The position numbers and the translations under genes are program-made. A model generated the notes under the pieces. The model ran no database searches. It saw only the letters and a program-made list of their open reading frames with translations, and had not been told where the DNA came from. Positions 27,763-35,588 of a DNA stretch of 64,000 bases are shown here, one piece after another. Origin of the DNA: Photobacterium rosenbergii (GTDB lineage: Bacteria > Pseudomonadota > Gammaproteobacteria > Enterobacterales > Vibrionaceae); the NCBI RefSeq assembly GCF_003026455.1, contig NZ_PYMB01000002.1, positions 220,856 to 284,855 of the forward strand. Direction: 5' to 3'. Numbering within the stretch: the first letter of the stretch is position 1; every line of letters begins with the position of its first letter.

Positions 27763-28149
27763 ATGAAGAAAGGAAACGGTAAAAGTGAATTAGCATTACA
27801 GGCCGAGAAACTAGCAAAAGACTGCACAGCCTTTGCAGAGCAGATGAGCCAAGAACGCGGTTGTTTAGATGTCATCAGCGAAATTACATCATTGGCTTTG
27901 AGCAACATTAAGTTCATCCATATACATTTGGGCTTCTATGCGCATACTTCTGCCTTTTGTGTTTCGGTCAATTCAAGAGAAGACAGTTATGAAGTAGCAG
28001 AGACAGTTCTCTTATATGGAAAGACTGTATACCTAGATAGGAATAGTTTTGAAGACGACGCCACTCCACTTCAGCAGTTATTAGAAATCGAAGACAAGCT
28101 GCTTGAGCTTATCGCTGAAGCAAAAGATAAGCTGGAGGCTGCAGCATGA
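27763..28149 (+). CDS. Early-region protein of unknown function
   Basis: 128 aa, GGAG before the ATG. It is acidic and helical at both ends (ALQAEKLAKDCTAFAEQMSQ; EIEDKLLELIAEAKDKLEAA), with a beta-like centre. Its stop overlaps the next start by four bases, the first of four such overlaps in a tight cassette running to 29252. Confidence 0.75.
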   Translation: MKKGNGKSELALQAEKLAKDCTAFAEQMSQERGCLDVISEITSLALSNIKFIHIHLGFYAHTSAFCVSVNSREDSYEVAETVLLYGKTVYLDRNSFEDDATPLQQLLEIEDKLLELIAEAKDKLEAAA

Positions 28150-28562
28150 GCCTCTGTCATATCATGGTGATGGCCGATGAACTCAATCAAACCTTAGATA
28201 TGGTCGGCCTTGGTCCATCTCAGAAAGATGTATTCGTAAACATCTTCAACTACATCGAAGACGTCACTGGCGAGTGGTTTGCTTTGGATACGGCAAAAGC
28301 CCAATCACTCCATGTTGCGCATGATCCTGCATTAATAGACCAAGACGACATCTACGCTGGCTGGTTCGCGTTCTGGATGTGTGTATTCAACAACACAGAA
28401 AACGGTAGCGAACTTGAAACCCAAGCCTTGGGCGCGATTCGCGGTTTATTCTTTACCGCTGCCCACAACCGTCAGGTCACACTGCCATCAGCAATTGAAA
28501 CCTGGTGGCAGCAAACCAACGAACTTCACTTCAATAATTCACTCAACGAGGTATCGGCATGA
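28146..28562 (+). CDS. Early-region protein of unknown function
   Basis: 138 aa, translationally coupled on both sides. It contains KDVFVNIFNYIEDVTGEWFA and AGWFAFWMCVFNNTENGSEL, and is rich in Trp and Phe. No motif recognised; probably soluble and cytoplasmic. Confidence 0.75.
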   Translation: MSLCHIMVMADELNQTLDMVGLGPSQKDVFVNIFNYIEDVTGEWFALDTAKAQSLHVAHDPALIDQDDIYAGWFAFWMCVFNNTENGSELETQALGAIRGLFFTAAHNRQVTLPSAIETWWQQTNELHFNNSLNEVSA

Positions 28563-28744
28563 TGACACAAGAGCAGATGTACCAAGAACTTATCGACCGC
28601 CTAAACGAGATGACTCAGTGCATGGTTTGCTTTGTTCCCATCCTAGAAGAGCATCGTTACTCATCTGCTGATGCCCTAAGGCAAATCGATATCAGCAACT
28701 CAGTTATTGCCGAAGCCAAAGCCATTCAGAAGGAGAACGCATGA
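28559..28744 (+). CDS. Small early-region protein
   Basis: 61 aa, MMTQEQMYQELIDRLNEMTQ, helical, with one CMVC pair near residues 21-24 that is too close to the end and lacks partners for a zinc finger. Coupled by overlaps with both neighbours. Unknown function. Confidence 0.65.
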   Translation: MMTQEQMYQELIDRLNEMTQCMVCFVPILEEHRYSSADALRQIDISNSVIAEAKAIQKENA

Positions 28745-28968
28745 ACTACTTAGCGGTATTCCTATGTGCTGATGGCGGCATCATTCGAAATGATGAAACC
28801 GGCGAAGTGATGAACATGGAAGTGGGTGACTTAGACACTCAACAGCAAGCCATTGTTGAAGCATGCACCAAGTTCGATTGCGAGCACCTAAGAAACGGCG
28901 TGATCCGTAAGCGAAGCGGAGCAGGCGGTTTTCTAATTGTCGATGCACAGGAGTTTGTTGAGGTATGA
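28741..28968 (+). CDS. Small early-region protein
   Basis: 75 aa, MNYLAVFLCADGGIIRNDET and onward, a compact mixed alpha/beta pattern. Overlaps its neighbours by four bases at each end. Not recognised. Confidence 0.65.
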   Translation: MNYLAVFLCADGGIIRNDETGEVMNMEVGDLDTQQQAIVEACTKFDCEHLRNGVIRKRSGAGGFLIVDAQEFVEV

Positions 28969-29252
28969 CATTTTTAGAAGAAATCAAAAATGCACTCAAG
29001 CCAACACAAGAGTGCATGAAATTGGTTGAGTCATATGTACAGCTTGTAGATAAGAAATATGACTCAACTGAATTACGAAGCATGTTACTGAAAGCTGCCG
29101 GGAAAGCTCTAAGTTCTGGCCAATATGAAGCTGTAGAGGAAGATGTTAAGACTTTTCTTTCATCACATAAATGGCTTCGTACCCCCTTACAGGAGCACTG
29201 TCTTTTAGTAAATCAACTAGACCAAAACTCGAAAGGTCATTCGATAGTTTGA
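28965..29252 (+). CDS. Early-region protein, last of the coupled cassette
   Basis: 95 aa. The first 70 residues are helical (FLEEIKNALKPTQECMKLVE). The gene contains an 11-bp inverted repeat (29026-29068), and its last 107 bp overlap a gene on the opposite strand. The overlapped tail looks less protein-like, so one of the two reading frames may be shorter than drawn. Confidence 0.6.
   Translation: MTFLEEIKNALKPTQECMKLVESYVQLVDKKYDSTELRSMLLKAAGKALSSGQYEAVEEDVKTFLSSHKWLRTPLQEHCLLVNQLDQNSKGHSIV
29026..29068. promoter_or_regulatory. Perfect 11-bp inverted repeat, possible distal repressor site
   Basis: TTGAGTCATAT (29026-29036) and ATATGACTCAA (29058-29068) share the TGAGTCA/TGACTCA core of the cI-cox operator. 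A second repressor site 2.5 kb from the first would recall the flanking CI sites of phage 186. Confidence 0.45.
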
Positions 29253-29424
29253 ATAGTCCATCAAGGCCGCTAACAGTAATGGTTCGATATGCATTGCCAT
29301 CTGTACCAACAATAGCGGCTTTATAAGGAACGGAATCAATTCCTTTTTCGTTTAGCTGCAACCATTCAGAAAGTTGGTTATCAATAGCGAGCTTTGTTTC
29401 TGAGTTAATTAGTTCTGTTTTCAT
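29146..29424 (-). CDS. Small leftward protein inside the early operon
   Basis: 92 aa, starting MKTELINSETKLAIDNQLSE. AGGA sits 6 bases before the ATG on the minus strand, which supports this start over a much longer open frame to 29658. The protein reads as normal globular sequence (YKAAIVGTDGNAYRTITVSG, then LDGLFKLSNDL). It opposes the early operon between the cassette and the replication gene, so it may be expressed in the lysogen and interfere with early transcripts, or act as a moron. Not recognised. Confidence 0.6.
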   Translation of the reverse strand: MKTELINSETKLAIDNQLSEWLQLNEKGIDSVPYKAAIVGTDGNAYRTITVSGLDGLFKLSNDLSSFGLVDLLKDSAPVRGYEAIYVMKEKS

Positions 29425-29565
29425 GAACAATCCTTGTAGGTGGCACATGTCAGACAATCTTATCACAGGGAGTGCAACTGATAGAGTATCAAGGCGACTA
29501 AGAGTTGATGTACTGGGTACCAAACGTGATGTCCTAGCTTGGGCTTCAGACAGTGGCAAAATGTA

Positions 29566-31803
29566 ATGGAAGCGACCCACCCAGAACCAGCCAAAGCCTA
29601 TATTGATTCCTGCCCAGGGCGCACAGCCTTGTGGCGGGATGATTCCACCTGGGCTCAAAACTTGGTTTCTACATTACCTGGTGATCTCGCCAGCTCCCTC
29701 TACAAGCAATACGTCTTTCGCTGGGAGAAATATGTAAAGCGCAACGGCCAAAGCCGAAGTGCCAATATCTGGCTACGCCGCCAGGTGCAAATGATCACCA
29801 GTGCCATCGCACAGTTTCCAACGTATATCGAAAACCTTCGTAATGAGGTAAAGCGTAGCAAACTAGCCAATGACCTTGCCGCTCAGTGCCACAACATTCT
29901 GTCTTCCGGTAGTGAGGCTGGCGCCTCTATGAAGTCGGTATTTGAAGAAATGATGAATATCCCCAATCAGTGGGGTTTCACTGTTGGCGTACCGATGCAG
30001 ACGATATCCCCTGAAAAGGGAGAAACACCAGCTCAATATGGGCAACGTGTTCAAGAAGTCTTGATGGCAAGCCAAATGGCTCGATTGATTTCCGATGATT
30101 GGTGGGCTCGAAAACTAGAAATCGCTTACAAACGTTTTTGCGAACACTGCCGGATTATCGCCGGTAAGGTTCGCAAAGGTGTTTCAGCATATTTAAGCCG
30201 TATTGGCTTGCGTGATTACAAAGAACGCAAGCTTGCTAATAAGCGGGCTTTGGCACAAATGATTGCAAAGAACGAGATAACAGGTGAAGAGATTGCCTTG
30301 TTAGAAGCTGTTGAGGCATCTGTATCTAACCCTGAAATTCGCCGGCATGAGTTAATGGTAAGAATGCGCGGCTTTGAAGATATCGCGCAGGAACAAGGTT
30401 TAATGGGAGGGTTCTTTACTGCTACGGCTCCCAGTAAGTACCACGCCTTTATTAAAGACAAAAAAGGGAAGGCCCACAGCAATCGTAAGTATGCTGGTGC
30501 TAACCCAAAACAAACTAACCAATATCTAGGTAAGGTATGGTCACGTGCGCGTGCCAAGCTGAATCGCCTTCACCTTCCAATCATTGGCTTTCGAGTATGT
30601 GAACCACACCACGATGGCACACCGCATTGGCACATGTTGTTTTTCTTCCGCCCTGAGCACGAGCAGCTGATTCGCTTTGTGTTAGCAGACTACTTTACCC
30701 GTGAAGAGCGTTCTGAACTACGAGTGAGTCATTTCGATATTGGCTACTGGGCTAGCTGCTTTGTTAAAGAAACAGGCCAGCTCTCTCCGATTACTGACCA
30801 TGACCTTATCGAGCAAACCGCGAAACGCATTAGCCCACGCTTTGACTACAAAGCTATCGACCCAGAAAAGGGGAGCGCCACCGGTTATATCGCCAAGTAC
30901 ATCGCTAAGAATGTCGATGGTTTTAAGGTGGAAGAAGATGAAGAAGCCGGTATGGCAGCCAACGTGACAGCAGAAGCTGTAACAGGGTGGGCGAGTGAGT
31001 GGGGGATTCGCCAGTTTCAACAGATAGGTGGGCCTCCGGTTTCTATCTGGCGTGAGTTGCGCCGGCTAGAACAAGATGAGGAAACCAAAGCGGGTATCTC
31101 AGCGGCCAAAGAGGCTGGTGTGAAGTATCAGCGGCCAGTGAAATCATTCTTAGAGCTGAAAGCTGAGAAACCCTTGCTGGAAGTCGCCCGAGTAGCGGCC
31201 GATTCCGGTAGCTGGAGCATGTTCATTGCAGCCATGGGCGGTTTGTTCTGTCCCCGTAAAGAACAGCCATTGCGCCTTATCTACAAACCACAGGAAAACA
31301 AATACGGGGAAGCCGTTGCCAAGTTAAAAGGTATCACCAACCACATCGATCTCACCATGATATCGCGCGCCGATGGTTGGGTAATTGCTAAGAAAGGTGC
31401 AGCGTCTGCAAAAAGCGGCGACAGCCGCGCCCCTTGGAGTTCTGTCAATAACTGTACGGAGGATCTCAATGATCCACTGAACGAAGTGAAACGGACTGTT
31501 TTCAACCATGTTCAACGGAATGGCATTGAGGTTGATATAGGTGGCGCAGCAGCTATCGCCAGGGGCGACAAGATTAGAACTAACAAAGGTGAGCAGGTAT
31601 GGCTCGATAAAACGGATATCGGCCTGCAGCTTCGCATTTCGAAGGTAGTTGAAGAGTATGAGGATGGCTGGCCGGGTTGGGACTACGAAGAAATCCCAGA
31701 ACCGGAACCAGAACGGACTTATGCCGACATCATTAAATCCATCCCAGTACATGCAGGCGGCTTTACCCCGCCAAGCAAGGAGTACTGGACTTCAAAGAAA
31801 TAG
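29566..31803 (+). CDS. A: Replication initiator, P2 gpA-like HUH endonuclease
   Basis: 745 aa from ATG 29566; a TTG at 29539 would add nine residues and neither start has a strong ribosome site. The HUH metal-binding motif is CEPHHDGTPHWHMLFFF (H354, H356). The two catalytic tyrosines are in GYIAKYIAKNVDGF (Y441, Y445). NPEIRRHELM and TATAPSKYH are also as in P2 gpA. It nicks the phage origin, normally inside its own gene, to start rolling-circle replication. The length agrees with the family. Confidence 0.95.
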   Translation: MEATHPEPAKAYIDSCPGRTALWRDDSTWAQNLVSTLPGDLASSLYKQYVFRWEKYVKRNGQSRSANIWLRRQVQMITSAIAQFPTYIENLRNEVKRSKLANDLAAQCHNILSSGSEAGASMKSVFEEMMNIPNQWGFTVGVPMQTISPEKGETPAQYGQRVQEVLMASQMARLISDDWWARKLEIAYKRFCEHCRIIAGKVRKGVSAYLSRIGLRDYKERKLANKRALAQMIAKNEITGEEIALLEAVEASVSNPEIRRHELMVRMRGFEDIAQEQGLMGGFFTATAPSKYHAFIKDKKGKAHSNRKYAGANPKQTNQYLGKVWSRARAKLNRLHLPIIGFRVCEPHHDGTPHWHMLFFFRPEHEQLIRFVLADYFTREERSELRVSHFDIGYWASCFVKETGQLSPITDHDLIEQTAKRISPRFDYKAIDPEKGSATGYIAKYIAKNVDGFKVEEDEEAGMAANVTAEAVTGWASEWGIRQFQQIGGPPVSIWRELRRLEQDEETKAGISAAKEAGVKYQRPVKSFLELKAEKPLLEVARVAADSGSWSMFIAAMGGLFCPRKEQPLRLIYKPQENKYGEAVAKLKGITNHIDLTMISRADGWVIAKKGAASAKSGDSRAPWSSVNNCTEDLNDPLNEVKRTVFNHVQRNGIEVDIGGAAAIARGDKIRTNKGEQVWLDKTDIGLQLRISKVVEEYEDGWPGWDYEEIPEPEPERTYADIIKSIPVHAGGFTPPSKEYWTSKK

Positions 31804-31813
31804 GGAATACCTG

Positions 31814-32008
31814 ATGTATGAGTTTATAGAAATGGCCGTACCTGAAGGCCGGCCAAGTGAAGCGACTCACTTTAACCCAAGGTACCGATTGTGCTGGGAA
31901 AAGCTTGTCGAGGATTCAAACAATGTGCAGGTTTATGATCATGTACATAAGAGTTGGGGCCAACCTGTATATCGGCCCGGTGGGCTGCTTATCCAATTAC
32001 AACAATGA
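31814..32008 (+). CDS. Small post-replication protein
   Basis: 64 aa, MYEFIEMAVPEGRPSEATHF, with AGGGA upstream, starting 10 bases after gene A. It is rich in aromatic residues and Pro (WEKLVEDSNNVQVYDHVHKS). Unknown function; its position fits the small genes that follow A in P2-like phages. Confidence 0.65.
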   Translation: MYEFIEMAVPEGRPSEATHFNPRYRLCWEKLVEDSNNVQVYDHVHKSWGQPVYRPGGLLIQLQQ

Positions 32009-32020
32009 GGAGCGAACTCT

Positions 32021-32203
32021 ATGTGTTTTGATGGTCTAGGGTTGAAGGCCCTTAAAGAACAAATCAAACAGAACGCGGAGAACGCTGCTTCGCAAAATCT
32101 CGGAAAGGCTGTCGTTCGTGAAAATCAGTGCACCTCTCACAAAGCCAAACAGGGTGTGGTTTGGGAGAAGAAGCCATCTTCCAAGGGGGAGGAGTGCTCA
32201 TAA
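32021..32203 (+). CDS. Small hydrophilic protein
   Basis: 60 aa, MCFDGLGLKALKEQIKQNAE, with GAGGAG upstream. Basic, highly polar, probably helical at the N-terminus. Unknown. Confidence 0.5.
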   Translation: MCFDGLGLKALKEQIKQNAENAASQNLGKAVVRENQCTSHKAKQGVVWEKKPSSKGEECS

Positions 32204-32335
32204 CCTGGATGCAATATCGGTGGCTTCGACATCCATTACAGATCTCTAAACGCGGTGTTTTGATTAGAACTTCATCAAAATCAGGTGGTTGTGTCAATTT
32301 TTTGCCTATCAGTGCTGTAAACTGCTTACATAATA

Positions 32336-32351
32336 CTGTATATTCATACAG
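32336..32351. promoter_or_regulatory. LexA-type SOS box upstream of the 70-aa gene
   Basis: CTGTATATTCATACAG, a perfect CTGT-N8-ACAG with flanking TA on the left, lies 18 bp upstream of the ATG at 32370. It closely resembles the int-proximal box (CTGTATGTTCATACAG, two differences). Confidence 0.85.
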
Positions 32352-32369
32352 TGCTTTACGCAAGGAGTT

Positions 32370-32582
32370 ATGAAGATGGCGCACTCAATCAGTTGGCAAG
32401 CAGTTGATTTCATTGTTGAGGCTTTAGCTGCAAAGACATACGGCGAAGATCGTACCGAAGTGGCTTTGTACCTGATCAAGCTAGTAGTCGAAGACAAGAA
32501 AGGGCCGCTTGATGCGACCCAATTGGCGATGGTGCGGGAGCTGTTGGCTGATGCTAAATTGCATGATCTAAAGTGCTATTGA
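32370..32582 (+). CDS. SOS-controlled small protein, candidate antirepressor
   Basis: 70 aa (68 if the second ATG is used), with CAAGGAG upstream. It is helical and mildly acidic: WQAVDFIVEALAAKTYGEDR, EVALYLIKLVVEDKKGPLDA. There is no clear match to 186 Tum or DinI by eye. Because it follows a perfect LexA box directly, it should be made only on DNA damage. In 186, the LexA-controlled gene encodes the antirepressor that inactivates a non-cleavable CI; the same role is inferred here from context alone. Confidence 0.65.
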   Translation: MKMAHSISWQAVDFIVEALAAKTYGEDRTEVALYLIKLVVEDKKGPLDATQLAMVRELLADAKLHDLKCY

Positions 32583-32602
32583 TTAGCTTTATTGCATTTA
32601 TA

Positions 32603-34240
32603 TTAATTGTTTGAGTCAGTCCACCATGTTTCTTTTAACCAAAATTCAGTATCACCAAACTCACCATGTTTCTGCGGTGATTTTATGATCCCCTTTGCTG
32701 AATTTGCTTCATTTATTCCATAGATCTTAAAGTGCATTCTTTCAGCAATCTGCTTGTCCTTTGGAATTAGCTTTAAGGTTCTCTCCATTTTATCCCAACG
32801 GCCAGAACGTTTTCCTAAAATTGATTCGGGAGTTGTATACATCTCATCTATCCAAACTAGTAAGCTCCCACTTGGTAAAGCACCTTTCCATGTTACTTCT
32901 CTATTCTCATTTTCTGGGTGTAAACTTAAACTATAGAAATGAGTATTTGGATTATCTCGTAGATATGGCACTACAGATGTGAATAAGTTTTCAATTGAGT
33001 CTGCAGAGGCAAGGTGAATGATGTTTTTTATTTTAAGGTCATGTTTTATTGAAATTAATTTATTTACAACGATCGCCCCCATACTATGTCCAATCACTGT
33101 AACTTCTATTTCCTTATCTTTATAAAGTTTATTGTCATTTAAATGATCGGAGAGAAAGGTAATAAATTCTGTTAAAATGCCTCTCCCATTTCTAATATTT
33201 GGTTTTTTGTTACCAGCTGGTTTAATATTGCCAGTATTGTTGGAGTTAGAAGGGTTAATAATTTTAAATGATGTAAAATCACTTGGAGTTATGAATTGAG
33301 TGTTTGTTCTTCTTAACATCATATCCCAAGCGGGTTTAGGTAGTGTGTATGCAAAAGGAGTTGTAAATATTTTAATAGGGCTAGTTAGAAACCATAATGA
33401 ACTCCTTCCGATTGAGCTAAACTCACTATCGTTGTTAGTATAGAAGACATACGGTTGTGATTCTTCTTTAGAGTCATCAGTTTCCGAATCTGGAGATTGG
33501 TATTTTGTATAGTTAGCACCTATGGTGGAATTAAAAGAGTTAGAACCTACGACTGCCCATGATTTAGGTGTATTAATAATTGAATTGGCCAAATCAGTTA
33601 GTAAGTATACAGGCGAGGTAAATATTGCACTATCTGATATTTCGCCTTGTCTTATTCTAGATAAATGATCGTTGTAAGTTGTAAATGGACCTGATTTCCA
33701 ATTAATAAATATAGGGTAAATACAGCTTTTTTTTATATCTGCAGATTTAGTATAAGCTCTATTGATAGAATCTTTCGTGGTATTTAACCCTCCATGTATA
33801 TATAAGAGTATTTCTAACTTCTTATTATCTTTACAAGTTATCTCTAAAGATTTTTTTTCGTCCTTACTTAAAGTGCTGAACTTATATATGCTTTCAGTTA
33901 TATTGCAAAAGTACATACTTATCATATCGGTAATATATCTACCTTCATGTTCTTGTATATACTTTTTCTTGCAGATGGAATGCATACTATCAATAATATC
34001 TTTATTGGCTTCTTGATTATTTGAAATTATTATTTTTGTATTGGGTATTAGTTGTTTGCTGCCATGATTTTGTGAAAATCTACTGTCTAAAAGCTCACCA
34101 TCTTTTGATATTGATATTGCATGAGTTCTTAATTCATTATTTGCTATGTATAACTTTTTATCATTTTCAAGTTCGATATAATTATTTGCGCATGAAGTTA
34201 ATGTTAATAAGGAAAATACAAGTGAAAGCCTAATTTTCAT
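32603..34240 (-). CDS. Lipoprotein with alpha/beta-hydrolase domain (prophage cargo)
   Basis: 545 aa. The signal peptide MKIRLSLVFSLLTLTSCANN ends in the lipobox LTSC at residue 17, so it is anchored in the membrane. A hydrolase fold is indicated by LLYIHGGLN (oxyanion region, about 147) and VTVIGHSMGAIVVNKLI, whose GHSMG is the nucleophile elbow (Ser about 389). An H in a late position would complete the triad. It is strongly AT-rich, unlike the phage genes on either side, and points away from the late operon, so it looks like a lysogenic-conversion gene. Esterase or lipase activity is inferred; the substrate is unknown. Confidence 0.8.
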   Translation of the reverse strand: MKIRLSLVFSLLTLTSCANNYIELENDKKLYIANNELRTHAISISKDGELLDSRFSQNHGSKQLIPNTKIIISNNQEANKDIIDSMHSICKKKYIQEHEGRYITDMISMYFCNITESIYKFSTLSKDEKKSLEITCKDNKKLEILLYIHGGLNTTKDSINRAYTKSADIKKSCIYPIFINWKSGPFTTYNDHLSRIRQGEISDSAIFTSPVYLLTDLANSIINTPKSWAVVGSNSFNSTIGANYTKYQSPDSETDDSKEESQPYVFYTNNDSEFSSIGRSSLWFLTSPIKIFTTPFAYTLPKPAWDMMLRRTNTQFITPSDFTSFKIINPSNSNNTGNIKPAGNKKPNIRNGRGILTEFITFLSDHLNDNKLYKDKEIEVTVIGHSMGAIVVNKLISIKHDLKIKNIIHLASADSIENLFTSVVPYLRDNPNTHFYSLSLHPENENREVTWKGALPSGSLLVWIDEMYTTPESILGKRSGRWDKMERTLKLIPKDKQIAERMHFKIYGINEANSAKGIIKSPQKHGEFGDTEFWLKETWWTDSNN

Positions 34241-34323
34241 AATTTATTATCTATTTTTATTATTATTCAATAATATTAATGTTAGACAATTTAGGCATTG
34301 GTGACGCTTTGATTTTGAGACAG

Positions 34324-34512
34324 TTAGGTTAAAGGAGTTTTAGAGTTTGTTTGTGATAGTCTATGACTAAACCCCAGACTCATCACAAACCTAAATCCAC
34401 ATTCTGGGTTACTACACGAACAGTACAAGTCAGCAGAAGTAGCTGAAAACCAGTTGGTCTTCTCGATCCTTGCTTTGCTCCCGCATTCTTTACAATGAAT
34501 TCGCATAGCCAT
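34324..34512 (-). CDS. ogr: Ogr/Delta-type zinc-finger late activator
   Basis: 62 aa. It has the family layout: HCKECGSKARIEKTNWFSAT, then Y-C-S-C-x-N-x-x-C-G-F-R-F (zinc ligands C-x2-C and C-x4-C). Ogr proteins bring RNA polymerase to late promoters. AGGGA precedes ATG 34512. A LexA-type box lies 50 bp upstream, next to the portal stop, so it probably has its own damage-inducible promoter in addition to any read-through from the portal gene. Confidence 0.88.
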   Translation of the reverse strand: MAMRIHCKECGSKARIEKTNWFSATSADLYCSCSNPECGFRFVMSLGFSHRLSQTNSKTPLT

Positions 34513-34561
34513 AGTTAGATATCCCTGTTGATGTTGGAGTACTCTAATACTAACTTATATA

Positions 34562-34577
34562 CTGTTTTTATGTACAG
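34562..34577. promoter_or_regulatory. LexA-type SOS box upstream of ogr
   Basis: CTGTTTTTATGTACAG, a perfect CTGT-N8-ACAG, with flanking TA on the left and T on the right. It ends one base before the portal stop codon and 50 bp upstream of ogr. Confidence 0.75.
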
Positions 34578-35588
34578 TTAAGTATGTAAGTTTAGACAAT
34601 GTTTTTTCGTAATATCAATATCTTGATTGATAGCTTCTACTAACTTTCTAGCTAATGGAATCGACTCATTTTTTCTATAAGCTTCATCGTTTTTCAATGG
34701 GTCACCAAAGCTAGAAGTACCAGCCGGAATAATGCCAGATAGCCCAGGTGGAAATCGGTGAGCAGCAAGCATGTCTTGAGAGGTGACTGACTTAATGTTG
34801 GTAAAGTCATCTTTCGTCGCGATGTCCCCAACAGGGATTATCTTGATACCGTCAGGCTTACCATCTGGGATGTTCACAAACAAAGAACGGAAGTTGCCCA
34901 CGCCTTTACTGGCCGCCATCGACTCTTCTAACTCTTTCTGTTTGTCTGGGTCTAGGTTGGGGTCGGTAGCATAAAATATAAACCCACAGTGGGCGCCGTT
35001 CTTGTAATACTTGCGGCGGAATAAAGTAGCATCCGTATTCAGCTGGGCCGACTGTAAGCCGCCCATGTAATCTGGCACCCCATAGATTTGTTGGTATGGG
35101 TCGTACTGCTTTATGAAGATCACATCTTCTTTGCGATAGGTAAGGTGCTCGCCATTGCGCTGCAAGTAAGCAAAATCTCCATTCTTCTTTACCCTAATCC
35201 ATACGCTGGAAAGCGTGACCAATCGAGTAACTTTGCCTAGCCGGTTACGGATTTTTAGTAGTGGGCAGTCACCAAATAAAAGAAAGTTGTATAACGCAGC
35301 TTCTAGGTCTTCACGGCTTAGAACTGATGAAAGTTGGATGAGTTCAGCCGCCATGTTTTTACGGCTAAAAATGATAGGTCCGTGATAAGGGTTCGACTTA
35401 CTGATTTTTAGCAGCAAAGTTCGGTCGAGTGGGGGAATCCAAAACTCGTTATAGTCATCAAAGAAAATACCTCCGCTTTCATCCATACAGTGCAGAGCAT
35501 CAAGGCCAGTGATAGTGTCCCAGGTTTCACCGATATTAAAGGCGATGGTCTGAGATGATTTGTTGGTTAGGCTGCGATTGTCTTCCAT
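34578..35588 (-). CDS. Q: Portal protein (gpQ-like)
   Basis: 336 aa, as P2 gpQ. Typical portal features include [40 protein letters not shown] and [18 protein letters not shown]. It forms the dodecameric ring at the capsid vertex for DNA entry and exit. GGAAG stands 6 bases before the ATG. It overlaps the terminase gene by 22 bases, so the pair is co-translated from the leftward late promoter near 37.4 kb. Confidence 0.95.
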   Translation of the reverse strand: MEDNRSLTNKSSQTIAFNIGETWDTITGLDALHCMDESGGIFFDDYNEFWIPPLDRTLLLKISKSNPYHGPIIFSRKNMAAELIQLSSVLSREDLEAALYNFLLFGDCPLLKIRNRLGKVTRLVTLSSVWIRVKKNGDFAYLQRNGEHLTYRKEDVIFIKQYDPYQQIYGVPDYMGGLQSAQLNTDATLFRRKYYKNGAHCGFIFYATDPNLDPDKQKELEESMAASKGVGNFRSLFVNIPDGKPDGIKIIPVGDIATKDDFTNIKSVTSQDMLAAHRFPPGLSGIIPAGTSSFGDPLKNDEAYRKNESIPLARKLVEAINQDIDITKKHCLNLHT

